Below, one piece after another: positions 33,529 through 42,220 of a stretch of 64,000 nt of DNA. Position 1 is the first letter of the stretch; every line of letters begins with the position of its first letter. The stretch comes from Rathayibacter sp. VKM Ac-2759 (GTDB lineage Bacteria; Actinomycetota; Actinomycetes; Actinomycetales; Microbacteriaceae): assembly GCF_009834225.1 (NCBI RefSeq), contig NZ_CP047176.1, positions 3,720,001 through 3,784,000 on the forward strand, written 5' to 3'. The notes under the pieces are model-generated. The model saw nothing but the letters and a program-made list of their open reading frames with translations. It ran no database searches and had not been told where the DNA came from. A program made the position numbers and the translations under genes.

Positions 33529-35283
33529 ATGACCACCGCTCGCTTCGCCATCGGCGCCACTGATTTCGAGCTCGACGGCCGCCCGCACCGCATCCTGTCG
33601 GGGGCGCTGCACTACTTCCGCATCCACCCGGACCTCTGGGCCGACCGCATCCACAAGGCGCGGCTGATGGGGCTCAACACCATCGAGACCTACGTCGCCT
33701 GGAACGCGCACGAGCCCCAGCGCGGCTCCTGGCGCGCCGACGACGGGCTCGACCTCGGCCGGTTCCTCGACCTCGTCGCCGCCGAGGGCATGCACGCGGT
33801 GGTGCGCCCAGGCCCCTACATCTGCGCGGAGTGGGACAACGGCGGGCTCCCCGCCTGGCTGTTCCGCGACCCCGAGGTGGGCGTGCGCCGCTCGGAGCCC
33901 CACTACCTCGAGGCCGTGAGCGACTACCTCCGCCGGGTCTACGAGATCGTCGCGCCGCGGCAGATCGATGTCGGCGGGCCGGTCGTGCTGGTGCAGATCG
34001 AGAACGAGTACGGCGCGTACGGCTCCGACAAGGAGTACCTCGCCGAGCTGGTCCGCGTGACCCGCGACGCCGGCATCACGGTGCCCCTCACGACGATCGA
34101 CCAGCCGACTCCGCAGATGCTCGCCGACGGCAGCCTCCCCGGTCTGCACCTGACCGGCTCGTTCGGCTCGCGCACGCCCGAGCGCCTCGCGACCCTCCGC
34201 GAGTTCCAGCCCACCGGACCGCTGATGTGCATGGAGTTCTGGTGCGGCTGGTTCGACGACTGGGGCACCCAGCACCACACCACCGACGCCGACGCCTCCG
34301 CCCGCGAGCTCGACGCCCTGCTCGCCGTGGGCGGCTCGGTCAACATCTACATGTTCCACGGAGGCACCAACTTCGGTCTCACGAGCGGCGCCAACGACAA
34401 GGGCCGCTACGCCGCGATCACGACGAGCTACGACTACGACGCGCCGCTCGACGAGGGCGGCGACCCGACGGCCAAGTTCTGGGCGTTCCGCGAGGTCATC
34501 GCCCGCTACGCGCCGGTCCCCGCCGAGGTGCCGTCGGTGAAGGCACCGGCGCCCGCGCTGACCGCGCCGCTCGTCCCCGGGCCCGCGCTGCTCGGGCTCG
34601 ACGCGGCCTTCGGGCCCGCCACGCGGCTCGAGGCGATGGCGAGCTTCGACGAGCTCGAGCACGACGACGGATTCGTGCTGTTCCAGACGACGCTCGCCGC
34701 CGGTGAGGCTCCCGCACGCCTCGTCGTCGGCGAGGAGGTGCGCGACCGCGCCTGGGTGCTGCTCGACGGTGCGCCGATCGGCGTGCTCGCGCGCGACAAC
34801 CACGAGCGCGCGCTGACGCTGCCGCGCGGGCACGGCGAGCTCGCGATCCTGGTCGAGAACCAGGGCCGGGTGAACTACGGCACGCGGATCGGCGAGCACA
34901 AGGGCCTGATCGGCGGCGTGCGGCTCGACGGGGTCGAGCTCACCGGATGGACCGCGCGACCGCTCGCGCTGCCGTGCGTGCCCGAGATCGCGGTCGCCGC
35001 CTCCGCCTTCGCCGCGGGGCCGGGCCTCGCCTCCGGAGCCTTCGAGCTCGACGAGCCGGCCGACCTGCACCTCGACACCCTGCACTGGGGCAAGGGCCTC
35101 GTCTGGGTGAACGGCTTCCTGCTCGGCCGGTACTGGCGCCGCGGGCCGCAGCGCACGCTGATCGTGCCGGCGCCGGTGACGCGCGCGGGCCGCAACGAGG
35201 TCGTCGTGCTCGAGCTCGAGGCGATCGCGGAGCCGGAGATCCGGCTGCTCGCGGCGGCGGAGCTGGGTCACACCGAGGTGTGA
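33529..35283 (+). CDS. GH35 beta-galactosidase, cytoplasmic
   Basis: A 584-residue glycoside hydrolase of family 35, removing terminal beta-galactose. The barrel begins RILSGALHYFRIHPDLWADR; the proton donor is Glu160 in QIENEYGAYG and the nucleophile Glu236 in MEFWCGWFDDWG; GGTNFGLTSGAN and YDAPLDEGG are further family signatures. There is no signal peptide, so it acts on imported oligosaccharides. C-terminal beta domains (about 385-584) end with LVWVNGFLLGRYW. It is the last gene of the importer operon and completes the outside-cut, import, inside-cut scheme. Confidence 0.93.
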   Translation: MTTARFAIGATDFELDGRPHRILSGALHYFRIHPDLWADRIHKARLMGLNTIETYVAWNAHEPQRGSWRADDGLDLGRFLDLVAAEGMHAVVRPGPYICAEWDNGGLPAWLFRDPEVGVRRSEPHYLEAVSDYLRRVYEIVAPRQIDVGGPVVLVQIENEYGAYGSDKEYLAELVRVTRDAGITVPLTTIDQPTPQMLADGSLPGLHLTGSFGSRTPERLATLREFQPTGPLMCMEFWCGWFDDWGTQHHTTDADASARELDALLAVGGSVNIYMFHGGTNFGLTSGANDKGRYAAITTSYDYDAPLDEGGDPTAKFWAFREVIARYAPVPAEVPSVKAPAPALTAPLVPGPALLGLDAAFGPATRLEAMASFDELEHDDGFVLFQTTLAAGEAPARLVVGEEVRDRAWVLLDGAPIGVLARDNHERALTLPRGHGELAILVENQGRVNYGTRIGEHKGLIGGVRLDGVELTGWTARPLALPCVPEIAVAASAFAAGPGLASGAFELDEPADLHLDTLHWGKGLVWVNGFLLGRYWRRGPQRTLIVPAPVTRAGRNEVVVLELEAIAEPEIRLLAAAELGHTEV

Positions 35284-35324
35284 CCAGGGCCGGACCGGGT
35301 GGGGTCCGGCCCGTCCCGCCCTGG
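35284..35324 (+). terminator. Terminator hairpin after GH35 gene
   Basis: Nested arms CCAGGGC/GCCCTGG and GGGCCGGACC/GGTCCGGCCC begin at the stop codon. This is a strong end to the galactan operon. Confidence 0.75.
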
Positions 35325-35374
35325 TAGCCTCGACCGGCTCGCGGCGATGCGCCGCGGAGCGGAGGGGGGACGAC

Positions 35375-36031
35375 ATGACGAGGACGACGACACGGGCCGG
35401 GCTGGCGCTCGCGGGGGCGGCGCTGCTGGCCCTCGCGGGCTGCACGGCCGCCGATCCGGAGCCGACCTCGGAGGCGCTGCCGCAGCACACCGCCGCCGAG
35501 CTCACGACGGTCTTCGACGGGATCCAGTTCGTGCCCGACCAGTACGCGAGCACCTCCGCGATGCTCGAGTCGATCTACCCGGGTCTGACCGCCACCGACG
35601 TCTCGTGCCTCGCCCCGTTCGGTGCCGGCTGGGACACGGACGACACGCTCGGCGACTCCGCCGTCACCTTCGGCACCAGCACCGACCGCTCGATGACCGC
35701 GGTCGTGGCGAGCACCGGCGACGCCGACACCGCCTCCGCGCTGGTGGGCGACGCCGAGGACGCCCTCGAGCGCTGCGCCGACGGCTCGGAGCTGTTCGCG
35801 ATGCAGGGGGTGCCGGTCGAGACGACCGTCGAGCAGACGCAGCCCACGCTGACGGGCACCGACGACGCGCTCGGCTGGACGGTCACGGGAGACGTCGGCG
35901 GCGCGCCGTTCACGCTCGTCGGCATCACGGCGCGGGTCGGCGGCGACGTGATCGCCCTGGTCGGCTGGGACCCGACGACGAACGCGTCGTACGTGCCGCA
36001 GGCGACGCAGCTCTTCGTCGACGCGCTGTAG
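35375..36031 (+). CDS. Putative lipoprotein, 218 residues
   Basis: A secreted lipoprotein with signal RAGLALAGAALLALAGCTA (Cys23). The mature part has no recognised domain; it is acidic, Thr/Asp-rich and has two Cys (VSCLAPFG, ERCADGS) likely joined as a disulfide. A ribosome site GGAGGGGGGA precedes the ATG. It stands alone between the galactan operon and a hairpin cluster. Confidence 0.75.
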   Translation: MTRTTTRAGLALAGAALLALAGCTAADPEPTSEALPQHTAAELTTVFDGIQFVPDQYASTSAMLESIYPGLTATDVSCLAPFGAGWDTDDTLGDSAVTFGTSTDRSMTAVVASTGDADTASALVGDAEDALERCADGSELFAMQGVPVETTVEQTQPTLTGTDDALGWTVTGDVGGAPFTLVGITARVGGDVIALVGWDPTTNASYVPQATQLFVDAL

Positions 36032-36071
36032 GGGCGCGCACTCGCCCCGCTCCGCCCGCCGCGACTCCTCA

Positions 36072-36280
36072 AGAGTTGTCGTACTCGGCGGTCGAGTACG
36101 ACAACTCTCGGACTCTCGCGCGAGGCAGTGCCTCCGGGCAGAGGTCCACCCGCGAGACCGCAGAAGTTGTCGCACTCGGCGTCGAACGCGACAACTCTTG
36201 GACACTGGGCGCGCCACTCCGGATCCGGCTGCCGCGACTCCTCAGGAGTTGTCGCACTCGACGCCCAGTGCGACAACTCT
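36072..36280. repeat. Three GTTGTCGCACT hairpins (family B)
   Basis: Copies at 36072-36108 (AGAGTTGTCGTACTCG/CGAGTACGACAACTCT, perfect 16-bp arms), 36162-36199 and 36244-36280, spaced 82-90 bp. The first has a coordinated change (CGCACT to CGTACT with AGTGCG to AGTACG), which preserves pairing. Flanks share TCTTGGACACT. The cluster lies between convergent gene ends. Confidence 0.88.
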
Positions 36281-36314
36281 TGGACACTCGACGAGGCATC
36301 CAGCGGGAGGCGCG

Positions 36315-37268
36315 TCAAGTCAGCCACGAGAGCGCGCCACCGTGCGGGGCGGCGCACGCGAGCGGCACCCCGTCGGCCGCGAGCACGAACGGAGTCGGCA
36401 CCGGCGCGGACAGGTCGGCCCGCGCGGCCGCGATCCGCGGGAGCAGCGCCTCCGCCTCGAGCGTGACCAGGCTCGCCCCGCCTGCCTCGACCGCCGCCAG
36501 CACCCGCTCGCGAGACGCCCGCGGCAGGTACACGAGCGTGCCGAGCGACACGACGACCGCCCGCAGCCCGGGCGGCACCGCGTCGAGCAGAAGCGGCAGC
36601 GCCTCCGCCGCGTCCCCCGCGACGATCTTCGGAGGGTCCTCCCGCAGCACCTCGACAGCGGCCCGCAGCCGCGCGGTCCGCTCCGGCCGGTCCGGCGGCA
36701 GCAGCGCCTCCAGCCACGCGCGATCCTCGGCCGAGCGCACGTCGAGCGGCCGCAGGTCGACCCCGCGGCGCCAGACGACGTTCGGGAGGCGCGTGGGGGC
36801 GCCTCCACCCGTCACCTCGCAGCGCAGCAGCGGCCCGCCCCGGCCCAGCCTCGTCTCGACCCCCTCGGCCGAGAACGCGTACGCGTAGCGCTCGGGCGCG
36901 AGGCAGAGCCCGGCGGAGGCGCCCACCTCGATCAGCGCGATCGGCTCGTCGGGCGCGGTGATCCGCTCGAGCGCGGCGACCAGGGGGGCAGAGCGCAGCG
37001 CCTCGTTCGTCTGCGTCAGCCGCTCGGCCGCGACCGGCGCCACCCGCGGCCACTCGTCGCGCAGCCAGCCGACCAGATCCGCCGGCGCCCCGAGGAGCCT
37101 CGCCACCGAGAAGATCAGCGACGGCTGCCGGTGCGCCCGCGGCAGCTCGTCGATGAGCGCGATCAGCGCGTCGTCGTCGGCGACGGCGAGCGCCCACTCG
37201 ACCTGCAGCTCCGAGGTCTGCGCGAGCTCGACGGCGGCGCGGCGGTACCAGTCGGCGGTCTCTCCCAT
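36315..37268 (-). CDS. DUF2332 family protein
   Basis: A 317-residue soluble protein of the DUF2332 family. Family blocks seen: HRQPSLIFSVARLLGAP, EVGASAGLCLAPERYAY, VVWRRGVDLRPLDV, and AVVVSLGTLVYLPRASR. The EVGASAGL segment and Rossmann-like order hint at a methyltransferase-like fold, but the family has no proven activity. It is monocistronic, with AGGATGG before the ATG. Confidence 0.85.
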   Translation of the reverse strand: MGETADWYRRAAVELAQTSELQVEWALAVADDDALIALIDELPRAHRQPSLIFSVARLLGAPADLVGWLRDEWPRVAPVAAERLTQTNEALRSAPLVAALERITAPDEPIALIEVGASAGLCLAPERYAYAFSAEGVETRLGRGGPLLRCEVTGGGAPTRLPNVVWRRGVDLRPLDVRSAEDRAWLEALLPPDRPERTARLRAAVEVLREDPPKIVAGDAAEALPLLLDAVPPGLRAVVVSLGTLVYLPRASRERVLAAVEAGGASLVTLEAEALLPRIAAARADLSAPVPTPFVLAADGVPLACAAPHGGALSWLT

Positions 37269-37628
37269 CCGACCATCCTGCCCGTCGCCCCGCTCGCCGC
37301 GGTGAGCGCACCCTCCTCGCCGACCCGGGTCCTCTCACCTCCGGGCGGGTCGCGTTCAGCCTCCGCCCGGCCGTCTTCGCAAAGCGGATAGCACTCACCG
37401 ACCCCCGAGCAGGGGGCCTACCGTGTCATCAGGGCCGGGAGACCGGCCGACCGCCCTGCTCCCCGACCGCCCGGCACGCGGCACCGGGAGCATCGTCGCC
37501 CGCGTCTCGGGCGCCTCTCGAGGTCGGCTCATCCGACCCGCTCAGCCTCACGACCGGCATCCGCCGGCACCCTCCCCGTCGCGGCGGACCACCCCCGCGA
37601 CACCCCTCACAGATCGGCGGCTCCGCAC
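37269..37628. other. Gene-free stretch before the DUF7882-like gene
   Basis: No protein-like frame is apparent. A -10-like TACCGT occurs near 37420. AAGCGGATA (37382-37390) recurs inverted at 38372-38380 before the AraC gene, which may mark an AraC site. The rest is C-rich leader-like sequence with no stable hairpin beyond ordinary GC pairing. Confidence 0.4.
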
Positions 37629-37964
37629 ATGGGCGCACTCCTCTACGGCACTCCTGCCACCTCGCACGAGATCGACGACCGCGCTCTCGCGCACCTGCAG
37701 ATCGTGATGGTCAACAAGTTCCGTCGCAGCGAGGCCTTCGCCTTCCAGCTCGACGCCTCCAGCGCGCACGGCACGGGCCGGCAGACCCTCTGGCTGCACC
37801 CCGCCATCCCGCTGCAGTTCTCGTTCAACGGGAGCCGCATGCCGGCGATCAACCCCGAGTGGGTCCGCGCGCTGATGGACGAGGCCAACAGCGGCCGCGG
37901 CCTGCGCATCCTCCCCGAGCCCGCTCAGCAGCCCGCGTCGAGCGGGCTCACGACAGCGGCCTGA
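37629..37964 (+). CDS. DUF7882-like small protein
   Basis: A 111-residue protein matching, from memory, a small Microbacteriaceae family (DUF7882-like): GALLYGTPATSHEIDDRALAHLQIVMVNKFRRSEAFAF, then TLWLHPAIPLQFSFNGSR and a C-terminal NPEWVRALMDEANS GRGLRILPEP-type end. Homologues are sometimes misnamed DNA ligase. No catalytic residues are evident. The gene is followed 55 bases later by another small gene on the same strand, probably co-transcribed. Confidence 0.7.
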   Translation: MGALLYGTPATSHEIDDRALAHLQIVMVNKFRRSEAFAFQLDASSAHGTGRQTLWLHPAIPLQFSFNGSRMPAINPEWVRALMDEANSGRGLRILPEPAQQPASSGLTTAA

Positions 37965-38019
37965 CGACGAGCATCCCGATGCGAGCCGTCGGGAGCACAG
38001 CGAGTCGGAGGGGGACACG

Positions 38020-38382
38020 ATGACGCACACGACGGAACGACCCGGGGACGACGGCCAGTGGGCACCCGACTTCCTGCAGCTCGGCGGCCACGACCAGGCC
38101 GAGGCGGGCTTCGAGTGCTCGACGACCAGCGGAGGAGTCTCCGGCGCACTGAGCGTGGTCGACGGCCGACTGGTGCTCAGCCAGGTCGGCTCGACGATGA
38201 GCTTCCGCGCGCGGGATGTGCTCGGCTGGTGGGACACCTCCTCCGGCAGCACCTTCTCGCTCGCGATCGAGACCGGCGCGCGGCACACGCTCGTGCTGCT
38301 GTCGGAGTTCCGCGGCGCGACCGTGCACGCCATGACCCGGGCGTTCGGCCCCCGCCGACCGCTGGATGGTTTATCCGCTTAA
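38020..38382 (+). CDS. Hypothetical protein, 120 residues
   Basis: A 120-residue unrecognised protein, beta-rich in the middle (GALSVVDGRLVLSQVGSTMSFRARDVLGWWD) and without a signal or membrane helix. A good ribosome site (GGAGGGGGA) supports ATG 38020. It sits between the DUF7882-like gene and an AraC regulator, and may be a partner of one of them. Confidence 0.6.
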   Translation: MTHTTERPGDDGQWAPDFLQLGGHDQAEAGFECSTTSGGVSGALSVVDGRLVLSQVGSTMSFRARDVLGWWDTSSGSTFSLAIETGARHTLVLLSEFRGATVHAMTRAFGPRRPLDGLSA

Positions 38383-38440
38383 CGAACTGCGGGCTCCCGC
38401 TCTCGACCTCGCGGCGTGCCGCATGGGATTCTGATCCGCG

Positions 38441-39394
38441 ATGGACGAACCGAGCGGCGAAGTCATCCGCTCCGAGATCGGCGGGCGGGACATCGATGAC
38501 GCGCGCGCGCTCTTCGAGGACGTCTACAACGGCCACCGCTTCCTCGTCGAGCCGAGCGAGGACTTCTCCTACCGCTACACGGCGGTCGGCGACGGCGACG
38601 TCACCCTCCGGGGGAGCCACTTCGCCGGCTCGGTGAAGGGCCGCGTCCAGACCGAGGGCGAATACGTCGTCGCCTGGCTCACCGCCGGCGAGGGCGTCAG
38701 CGACCTCGACGGCGATCCGATGCAGATGCGCTACGGGCAGCCCACCGTCTGGGCCAACGACCGGCCGGCCGCCTTCGAGGTGCGCGACTACCGCCAGAAC
38801 CTCATCCACTTCGACGGCTCCTACCTCGAGGGCGTCGCCGACGAGGTCGAGGGCACCGGAGGCGGCCCCCTGCTCTTCGACACCACCGCGCGCCCCGAGG
38901 GCGAGGCCCTGCGCCGCTGGTCGGCCACCGTCGCGACGGTCGCCCGCGTCATCTACGACGCCGACAGCTCCGCGGTCCTGAGGCAGGAGGCGAACCGCGC
39001 CATCGCGGTCGCCCTCCTCGACACGTTCCCGCACGAGGCGCTCAGCGCGCCCGGCGACCTGCGCGTGCCTCGCAGCGGACGCCTGCGCCAGGCGGTCGAG
39101 TTCCTGTACGCGAACGCGCACCTGCCACTGCGCACCGAGGCGGTCGCGGAGGCGGCGGGCGTGAGCCTGCGCACCCTGCAGTCCGAGTTCCGCCGCGAGT
39201 TCGGCTTCACGGCGGTCGACTACCTGCGCCGCATCCGCCTCGACGCCGTGCGCAAGGAGCTGCGCGCCGGGGCTCCCGGAGTGGTCAGCGTCTCGGAGGT
39301 CGCGCGCCGCTGGGGGTTCGCGCACCTGGGCCGCTTCTCGGCGACGTACGCGCACCGCTTCGGCGAGCGCCCGAGCACGACCCTCGAGTCGTAG
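38441..39394 (+). CDS. AraC-family transcriptional regulator
   Basis: A 317-residue regulator. The N-terminal part (about 1-200) resembles the AraC-binding-domain type with FSYRYTAVGDGDVTLRGSHF. The C-terminal double helix-turn-helix is seen in LPLRTEAVAEAAGVSLRTLQSEFRREFGFTAVDYLRRIRLDAVR and VSEVARRWGFAHLGRFSATYAHRFGERPS. Its target is unknown; a TATCCGCTT motif 61 bases before the start and its inverted copy at 37382 are possible sites. Confidence 0.88.
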   Translation: MDEPSGEVIRSEIGGRDIDDARALFEDVYNGHRFLVEPSEDFSYRYTAVGDGDVTLRGSHFAGSVKGRVQTEGEYVVAWLTAGEGVSDLDGDPMQMRYGQPTVWANDRPAAFEVRDYRQNLIHFDGSYLEGVADEVEGTGGGPLLFDTTARPEGEALRRWSATVATVARVIYDADSSAVLRQEANRAIAVALLDTFPHEALSAPGDLRVPRSGRLRQAVEFLYANAHLPLRTEAVAEAAGVSLRTLQSEFRREFGFTAVDYLRRIRLDAVRKELRAGAPGVVSVSEVARRWGFAHLGRFSATYAHRFGERPSTTLES

Positions 39395-39445
39395 GCGCTC
39401 GCGTTGCGCGAATGAGGCCGGACGTCCGATCGCGGCGTCTCGGCC

Positions 39446-39955
39446 TCACTTGAGCAGGCGTTCCCGCCGTGCCGCGACCGGTTCGAGCTCCTCGACGGCC
39501 GTCCCCTGCTCGAGCACGATGTCGATGCGGACGGGCAGCTCAGCGTCGATGCCGCTCGGCACGTCGAACACGAAGCTCCAGAGCGCGGCGTCCTCCTGGC
39601 AGCCGCGGGGCCCCGTCGGCAGCACCTCGGTCCGAATGCGCAGCGCGTCGGCGGCGAGCACGTCCAGCGCCGCCGGCACAGTGGGGCAGTTGCCGCTGCC
39701 GGTGATGGTCACCTCGAATCCCGTTCCGTCGTCGAGCCAGCGCGCACGGCTCTCCCTGTACGCCTCGACTCCGCCCCGGTAGAAGGCACGGTAGACGGCG
39801 CCCTCGGAGGCGGGCGCCGTGGCCCCGAAGGGCGTCGGCGGCGACAGCCGCTCCGGCGCCTCGGCTCGAGCGCAGCCGAGCATCATCAGTCCGACTCCGC
39901 ACACTCCGGCCAGGATCACCGCACGCCCCCGCATGCGGGCCAGCCTAGGCCGCAT
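39446..39955 (-). CDS. Putative lipoprotein, 169 residues
   Basis: A secreted lipoprotein with signal MRPRLARMRGRAVILAGVCG followed by the lipobox LGC. The mature part has beta segments (GFEVTITGSGNCPTVPAALDVLAADALRI; SFVFDVPSGIDAELPVRIDIVL) and Cys residues likely paired. ATG 39955 is preferred for its GGAGGGAG site; another in-frame ATG lies seven codons in. Family not recognised. Confidence 0.72.
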   Translation of the reverse strand: MRPRLARMRGRAVILAGVCGVGLMMLGCARAEAPERLSPPTPFGATAPASEGAVYRAFYRGGVEAYRESRARWLDDGTGFEVTITGSGNCPTVPAALDVLAADALRIRTEVLPTGPRGCQEDAALWSFVFDVPSGIDAELPVRIDIVLEQGTAVEELEPVAARRERLLK

Positions 39956-40002
39956 GCTCCCTCCCCACCCGGACAGAGCGGACCGCCTCCGCACTCGCCT
40001 CC

Positions 40003-40100
40003 GGTGGTGGGGTCTCGATACGCCGCCTGCGGCGACTACTCGACCAGCAGGCTGAGCGCACAGCCCCTGCTGATCGAGCCCTCGCGGCGGGCTGGGCGCA
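40003..40100. repeat. REP-like element and partial copy (family A)
   Basis: A full copy at 40003-40051 (GGGTCTCGATACGCCGCCTG...GGCGACTACTCGACCAGCAGG) and a degraded one from 40066 (CCCTGCTGATCGAGCCCTCG...). They lie between two divergent lipoprotein genes, in the same region as the small relic at 40151. Confidence 0.8.
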
Positions 40101-40150
40101 CAACGCGCTCCCCTGCTGACGCTCGCGGGTCTCGCTGCGCCGCCGGCCCC

Positions 40151-40279
40151 TCACTCCTCCGCGCCGCCGACCGGCGTGCGGTTGAGGGTGCAGGCCTGGT
40201 CGCTGCCCACGACGTCGCCGACCATCACCGTGATCGGTGCCGTGCAGGGATCCCGGCGGCCTGCTCCGATGGTGAGCAC
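40151..40279 (-). pseudogene. Small orphan frame, probable lipoprotein gene relic
   Basis: A 42-codon frame reads VLTIGAGRRDPCTAPITVMV and then GDVVGSDQACTLNRTPVGG, ending at TGA 40151-40153. It resembles the C-terminus of a secreted Cys-paired protein, but an in-frame stop lies five codons upstream and the region is flanked by repeats. It may be a gene remnant or a tiny gene with a GTG start. Confidence 0.3.
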
Positions 40280-40307
40280 GCGTCGCGGGTCCTGCTAGAA
40301 AAGTCGG

Positions 40308-40862
40308 GTGATCGACGTGCGCAGACGGATGACGGGTGTGCTGGGTCTCGCGGTGCTCGCGACCTCCGCGGTGACGGCCTGCACGGCGAGCTCGGTGGAC
40401 TCGGGCGGCGAGGCGTCGGCCGTCTCCTCCGCGACGTCGGCTGCCGCCCCCGACCCGTCGACATCGGCTGCCGCGCTCGCCGCCTCGGAAGCGCCGGAGC
40501 CCGAGCCCGAGCAGAGCGCCGAGGACGGCTTCCGCGACTGGCTCGCCGCCTCCCGCGCTCCGGACGCCGCCTCGGCCTGCGCCGGGCTCTCGCCGCAGCT
40601 CGCGGCGCGGATGGTGGCCGAGATGAACGACACCGGGCCCCTCCACGTCGAGAGCTGCGACGCGATGATCACCGCCACGGCGGAGCTCTACCGCGCGACC
40701 GGCCAGAGCGCCGAGGTCGACATCACGGTGCAGCAGGAGACCGCGACCGACGCCACCCTCTTCGTCACGTACCTCTCCTCCGGAGACTGCGGCACCGTCG
40801 TGATGACGCGCCCCTCGACCTCGTGGATCATCACCGAGCAGTCCGAGGAGTGCGCCGCCTGA
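40308..40862 (+). CDS. Putative lipoprotein, 184 residues
   Basis: A secreted protein with signal region RRRMTGVLGLAVLATSAVTAC (Cys25 in a VTAC lipobox-like site). An 40-residue Ala/Ser/Glu/Pro linker is followed by a compact domain (DGFRDWLAASRAPDAASACAGLSPQLAARMVAEMND...TSWIITEQSEEC). The domain has four Cys and resembles small cystatin/NTF2-like secreted modules, but no family is assigned. The start is GTG 40308; an ATG seven codons in is an alternative. Confidence 0.7.
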   Translation: MIDVRRRMTGVLGLAVLATSAVTACTASSVDSGGEASAVSSATSAAAPDPSTSAAALAASEAPEPEPEQSAEDGFRDWLAASRAPDAASACAGLSPQLAARMVAEMNDTGPLHVESCDAMITATAELYRATGQSAEVDITVQQETATDATLFVTYLSSGDCGTVVMTRPSTSWIITEQSEECAA

Positions 40863-40977
40863 CGCCGATCGTCGATCGGTCACGAACGGTCGCCTCGGCG
40901 GCCTCGGGGCAGCCGTCCGCGACGGATCGCATAGCCTACGAGCGGAGCGCCGTCGCTCCGGCATCGGGGGATGACAG

Positions 40978-41526
40978 ATGACGACCGAGTACCTGCGGGA
41001 CGGGCTCTTCGTGACGGCCTGGTTCGGGCTGATGACGTGCGTGTGGCTCGGGTGGGCGCAGGAGGCTCCGCCGAGGCGCGCGCCGGCGCTGCTCGGCATC
41101 GGCAGCGCGATCGGCATCGTCGCGGCGGTCGGCGGCGGGCTCCTGGTCTGGCGGGCGTGGGACACGCCCTCGGCGCTCGACGGGCGGTACGCCTGGTTCG
41201 GGGTGCTCGTGGCGGCCGAGGTCGCTCTGGCCGGGGCGGCCTGCGCGATCCTCGCCGCGCGCGGGCTGAAGCGCTGGTTCGCCGCCGGTGTCGGCGCGGT
41301 CGTCGCGGCGCACTTCGTGCCGCTCGGCGTGATGCTGCAGGATCCGGGGCTCGCCGTGTTCGGGATCGTCCAGCTCGCCCTCGTGGCGGCGGCGGTGGTC
41401 GTGGCGCGGCGCCGCGGATCGACGCCGAGCTTCGTGGTGGGCGCGACCATGGGCGCGAGCCTTCTGCTCGCCGCCGTCGTCTCGGCGGCGCGGTGGGTCC
41501 CCGCCGGACTCGAGGCGGCCCTCTAG
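40978..41526 (+). CDS. Hypothetical membrane protein, 182 residues
   Basis: An integral membrane protein with about six helices (GLFVTAWFGLMTCVWLGW; ALLGIGSAIGIVAAVGGGLLVW; WFGVLVAAEVALAGAACAIL; AGVGAVVAAHFVPLGVML; AVFGIVQLALVAAAVVV; ATMGASLLLAAVVSAARW). No known family or catalytic motif. Its stop abuts the stop of the convergent DinB gene with no base between (CTAGCTAG centre). Confidence 0.75.
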   Translation: MTTEYLRDGLFVTAWFGLMTCVWLGWAQEAPPRRAPALLGIGSAIGIVAAVGGGLLVWRAWDTPSALDGRYAWFGVLVAAEVALAGAACAILAARGLKRWFAAGVGAVVAAHFVPLGVMLQDPGLAVFGIVQLALVAAAVVVARRRGSTPSFVVGATMGASLLLAAVVSAARWVPAGLEAAL

Positions 41527-42111
41527 CTAGACCGAGCGGGCCACCGACTCCAGGCGCGCGACGTACGACGGCCACCACTCGGCCGGGACGGGCGGCAGAT
41601 TGTCGCCGGGAGTGCGCAGGCCCACGGCGCCGTCGATCAGCTCGCGCACGATGTCGGCGTGGCCCGCGTGCCGGTGCGTCTCGACGGTGATGTGCACCAG
41701 GATCCGGTGCAGCGTCACGTCGCGGTTCGTCCACCAGGGCACGAAGCCGGGGGCGTCGAGCGGCAGGGCGGCGACGGTCGCGTCGGAGTGCGCCCAGACC
41801 CGGCGGTACTGCGCGATGACGTCCTCGCGCGACTCCTCGGCGGTCGCCCACATGTCGGCGTTGGGCTCCGACTCCTCCTCCATCCACGGCATCGGCTCGG
41901 GGAACGGGCGGCCGAACGTGGCGCCGAGGTAGCCGGCCTCGGTGCCCGCGACGTGCTTGATCAGCCCGAGCAGGTTGGTGCCCGTCGGGACCAGGGGCCG
42001 CCGCACGTCGTACTCCGACAGGCCGTCGAGCTTGCCGAGCAGCGCCTCGCGCCCCTCCTGCAGGTAGCGGAGGAGGGTCTGCTTCGGATCGTTCAGGTCG
42101 GAGGCGTCCAT
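41527..42111 (-). CDS. DinB/DUF664 family putative metal-dependent enzyme
   Basis: A 194-residue four-helix-bundle protein of the DinB superfamily. The three metal ligands are suggested by LIKHVAGTEAGYL, and by HITVETHRHAGHADIVRELIDG near residues 140-160. Such enzymes include bacillithiol- and mycothiol-dependent transferases; in actinobacteria a mycothiol-linked detoxification role is plausible but not shown. Monocistronic. Confidence 0.85.
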   Translation of the reverse strand: MDASDLNDPKQTLLRYLQEGREALLGKLDGLSEYDVRRPLVPTGTNLLGLIKHVAGTEAGYLGATFGRPFPEPMPWMEEESEPNADMWATAEESREDVIAQYRRVWAHSDATVAALPLDAPGFVPWWTNRDVTLHRILVHITVETHRHAGHADIVRELIDGAVGLRTPGDNLPPVPAEWWPSYVARLESVARSV

Positions 42112-42220
42112 CGCCCCAGCCTGGACCCTGCGCGCGGCACGGCGCCAGGGCCGAGCAGGAACGGAGAAGCGGGCTCGGGCGCCGAGCCCCTACCGTGGGG
42201 GCACGACGAGGGGACAGCAC

